DNA from: Rhodocyclaceae bacterium
Lineage (GTDB): Bacteria > Pseudomonadota > Gammaproteobacteria > Burkholderiales > Rhodocyclaceae
Length of the DNA: 38,217 bases
NCBI GenBank assembly: GCA_024710925.1
Contig: JANJTW010000194.1
Location: 1-38,217, forward strand
Direction of reading: 5' to 3'
Positions within the stretch are counted from its first letter, which is position 1, and each line of letters starts with the position of its first letter. The position numbers and the translations under genes are program-made. Positions 36,645-38,217 of this stretch are shown in pieces. Under the pieces are notes generated by a model that did no database searches, had not been told where the DNA came from, and saw only the letters and a program-made list of their open reading frames with translations.

Positions 36645-36961
36645 GCGCCGAAGTCCGCCGGCGCCTCCCAGAGGACGAAGCCGTCCTTGTCGCGCGCCGT
36701 CAGTTCGAGCAGCTCGATGAAGGGCGACGCCCGCCGGCCGAGGCTGACCGGCTCCGGCGCCGCCTCGTCGTCGCCGTCAGCGAGCGGCCCCCGGTCCGCC
36801 TCGACCAGCCGGCGCAGACGGGCGGCGATCGCCGGCACCTCCTCAGCGCGAATCACCCCGCGCGCCGTGCACTCCTTCCCGGCCGCCTGCAACAGGCTGC
36901 GGGCCACGTCGGCGAACATCAGCATCTCGCCGGCTACATTCGAATCGAACCTGACTAGCAT
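36641..36961 (-). CDS. DUF1840 protein
   Basis: The 106-residue soluble protein begins MLVRFDSNVAGEMLMFADVARSLL and continues through GVIRAEEVPAIAARLRRLVE and SLGRRASPFIELLELT. It matches the DUF1840 family, widespread in Betaproteobacteria with unknown function. The ATG at 36961 follows GGGAGAAG by 7 bases; the longer in-frame ORF to 37345 is not used. Its stop overlaps the histidine kinase stop in the shared palindrome CTAG (36641-36644). Confidence 0.85.
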   Translation of the reverse strand: MLVRFDSNVAGEMLMFADVARSLLQAAGKECTARGVIRAEEVPAIAARLRRLVEADRGPLADGDDEAAPEPVSLGRRASPFIELLELTARDKDGFVLWEAPADFGA

Positions 36962-37078
36962 TTGCGCTTCTCCCTGCGGCCCCCCGGCCGCCCGTTGCCA
37001 TTGTCCGCCTTTTCCGGCGGCCGGAAAAAGCGCGGCCGGGCTTGACTGCGACGGCAGCAGGAGGATTATCCGGATTTC

Positions 37079-38217
37079 ATGGCGCACGAACATTCTCCGC
37101 CGTCGCCGGGCCGCGCGCCCGGCGGCCTCTCCTGGCCGCTGCTGGTCGGCACGGCGGCCTTCATGCTGCTGCTCGCGCAGCCGGCGCTGCTCAACGACGG
37201 CGACACCTACTGGCACATCGCCACCGGACGCTGGATCGTCGCGCACGGCGCGGTACCGGCGACCGACCCCTTCTCGCACACCCTGCCCGGTGCGCCGTGG
37301 ACCGCGCACGAGTGGCTGGCCGAGGTGCTCTTCGCCGGCGCCCACGCCGCCGCCGGCTGGGCCGGCGTCAGCGCACTCACCGCCGGCGCCGCGACCGCGG
37401 CACTGGCGCTGCTGACGCGCTACCTGCTATGCCATCTGCTGCCGATCCACGCGCTGGCCGGCGTCGCGCTGGCGGCGAGCCTGATGCTGCCGCACCTGCT
37501 GGCGCGGCCGCATGCGCTGGCGACACCGCTGCTCGTCTACTGGACGATCGCGCTGCTCCGCGCGCGCGAGGCCGGCGGCCCACCCGGGCTGCCGGCGCTC
37601 GCCGCACTGCTGCTGTGGGCCAACCTGCACGGCAGCTTCCCGCTGGCGCTGCCGCTGGCCGCTGCCTTCGCCGGCGAGGCCGTGCTCGCCGCACCGGCGG
37701 CGCGACGCCGGGCGACGGCCGGGCGCTGGTTGCTGTTCGTCGCCGCCGCCGGCGCGGTCACGCTGCTGACGCCGCACGGCCTCGACGGCTGGCGCTTCGC
37801 CGCCGATTTCCAGCGCCTCTCGTTCAGCCTTGCCCATCTCGGCGAATGGCGCTCGCCCGATTTCCAGCGACTGCAGCCGCTCGAACTGTGGCTGTTCGCC
37901 GGCGCCGCCCTGGTCCTCGCGCGCGGACTGCGCCTGCCGCCGCTGCGCATCGCGCTGCTCCTCGGCCTGCTGCACCTGGCGCTGCAGCACGTGCGCCACG
38001 GCGAACTGCTCGGCCTGCTGGCGCCGGCGATCGTCGCCCAACCCTTCGCCGCGCAGCTGGCAGCGGCCGACCGCGGACAGGCCGGCGGCCTCGACCGCTG
38101 GTTCGCAGCGCGGGCGGCGCCGGCCGGCCGCCTCGCCTGCGCCGTCGCGCTCGGCGCGATGCTCGGCGCGACGCTGCTCGCCGCGCGGACCGGGGCACTG
38201 CGCCCCGCTGCCGCGGC
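37079..38217 (+). CDS. Large polytopic membrane protein, 5' part
   Basis: The frame opens with ATG at 37079 and is still open at the right edge (at least 379 codons). The product has many hydrophobic segments. It carries the conserved-looking block NDGDTYWHIATGRWIV, then PATDPFSHTLPGAPWTAHEWLAE. Acidic and aromatic residues in a first periplasmic loop recall GT-C-type glycosyltransferases or related carriers, but I do not recognise the function. AGGAGG lies 14 bases before the ATG, rather far. A TTGACT (37042-37047) and GATTAT (37064-37069) form a plausible promoter that would make the mRNA nearly leaderless. The gene is divergent from DUF1840. Confidence 0.75.
   Translation, partial: MAHEHSPPSPGRAPGGLSWPLLVGTAAFMLLLAQPALLNDGDTYWHIATGRWIVAHGAVPATDPFSHTLPGAPWTAHEWLAEVLFAGAHAAAGWAGVSALTAGAATAALALLTRYLLCHLLPIHALAGVALAASLMLPHLLARPHALATPLLVYWTIALLRAREAGGPPGLPALAALLLWANLHGSFPLALPLAAAFAGEAVLAAPAARRRATAGRWLLFVAAAGAVTLLTPHGLDGWRFAADFQRLSFSLAHLGEWRSPDFQRLQPLELWLFAGAALVLARGLRLPPLRIALLLGLLHLALQHVRHGELLGLLAPAIVAQPFAAQLAAADRGQAGGLDRWFAARAAPAGRLACAVALGAMLGATLLAARTGALRPAAA

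Overview
The window looks like a chromosomal segment of a high-GC betaproteobacterium, most plausibly Rhodocyclaceae-like. The reasons are the proteobacterial-type GshA, the torF-like porin/glnK/amtB operon beside ubiK and comM, ThrH, DUF1840 and DUF2721 proteins, and the frequent TAGAAT/TACAAT-type -10 boxes. Placement rests on recognised gene families only; no rRNA or tRNA is visible. Coding density is high, genes sit on both strands, and no gene-free stretch exceeds about 260 bases. No insertion sequence, integrase, CRISPR array or replication origin was seen.

Region by region: 1-440 holds the 5' part of gshA (minus strand). 496-2784 is a small accessory patch: a solitary adenine-type DNA methyltransferase, an AT-richer stretch with an unknown 87-residue protein, and a higBA toxin-antitoxin pair with a palindromic operator. 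2926-8077 carries a tiny basic protein and two ABC-F translation factors (ybiT, yheS) that flank a PlsC-like acyltransferase and a periplasmic coiled-coil protein. 8150-12200 carries a membrane diguanylate cyclase with an altered GGDEF motif, thrH, purU and an isochorismatase-fold hydrolase. 12259-13745 pairs a class III nucleotide cyclase domain with a cyclic-nucleotide-type phosphodiesterase. 13927-16649 is the nitrogen operon torF-like porin/glnK/amtB, with a sigma-54 promoter, an IHF site and NtrC-like sites at 16708-16831. 16903-24307 carries ubiK, comM, three transporters, a rhodanese, a BamE-like lipoprotein and a zinc alcohol dehydrogenase. 24392-28242 is metH behind a promoter, a SAM-II-type riboswitch and an intrinsic terminator. 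28292-30162 has a DUF2721 membrane protein and a two-gene unit of a heavy-metal MerR regulator and a zinc-binding (CZB) diguanylate cyclase. 30366-34012 is a cell-wall cluster (NamZ-like muramidase, DOMON-like protein, murB, amidase). 34028-38217 holds a cupin, a three-PAS histidine kinase, a DUF1840 protein and the start of a large membrane protein.

Functional themes: ammonium sensing and uptake under NtrC; methionine and one-carbon metabolism (metH under a SAM-sensing leader, purU, thrH); nucleotide second messengers (two diguanylate cyclases and one cyclase/phosphodiesterase pair); peptidoglycan synthesis and turnover; and ribosome-associated ABC-F factors. The most striking regulatory structures are the metH leader, the complete sigma-54/IHF/NtrC architecture, and the coupling of a metal-responsive MerR protein to a zinc-binding c-di-GMP synthase.
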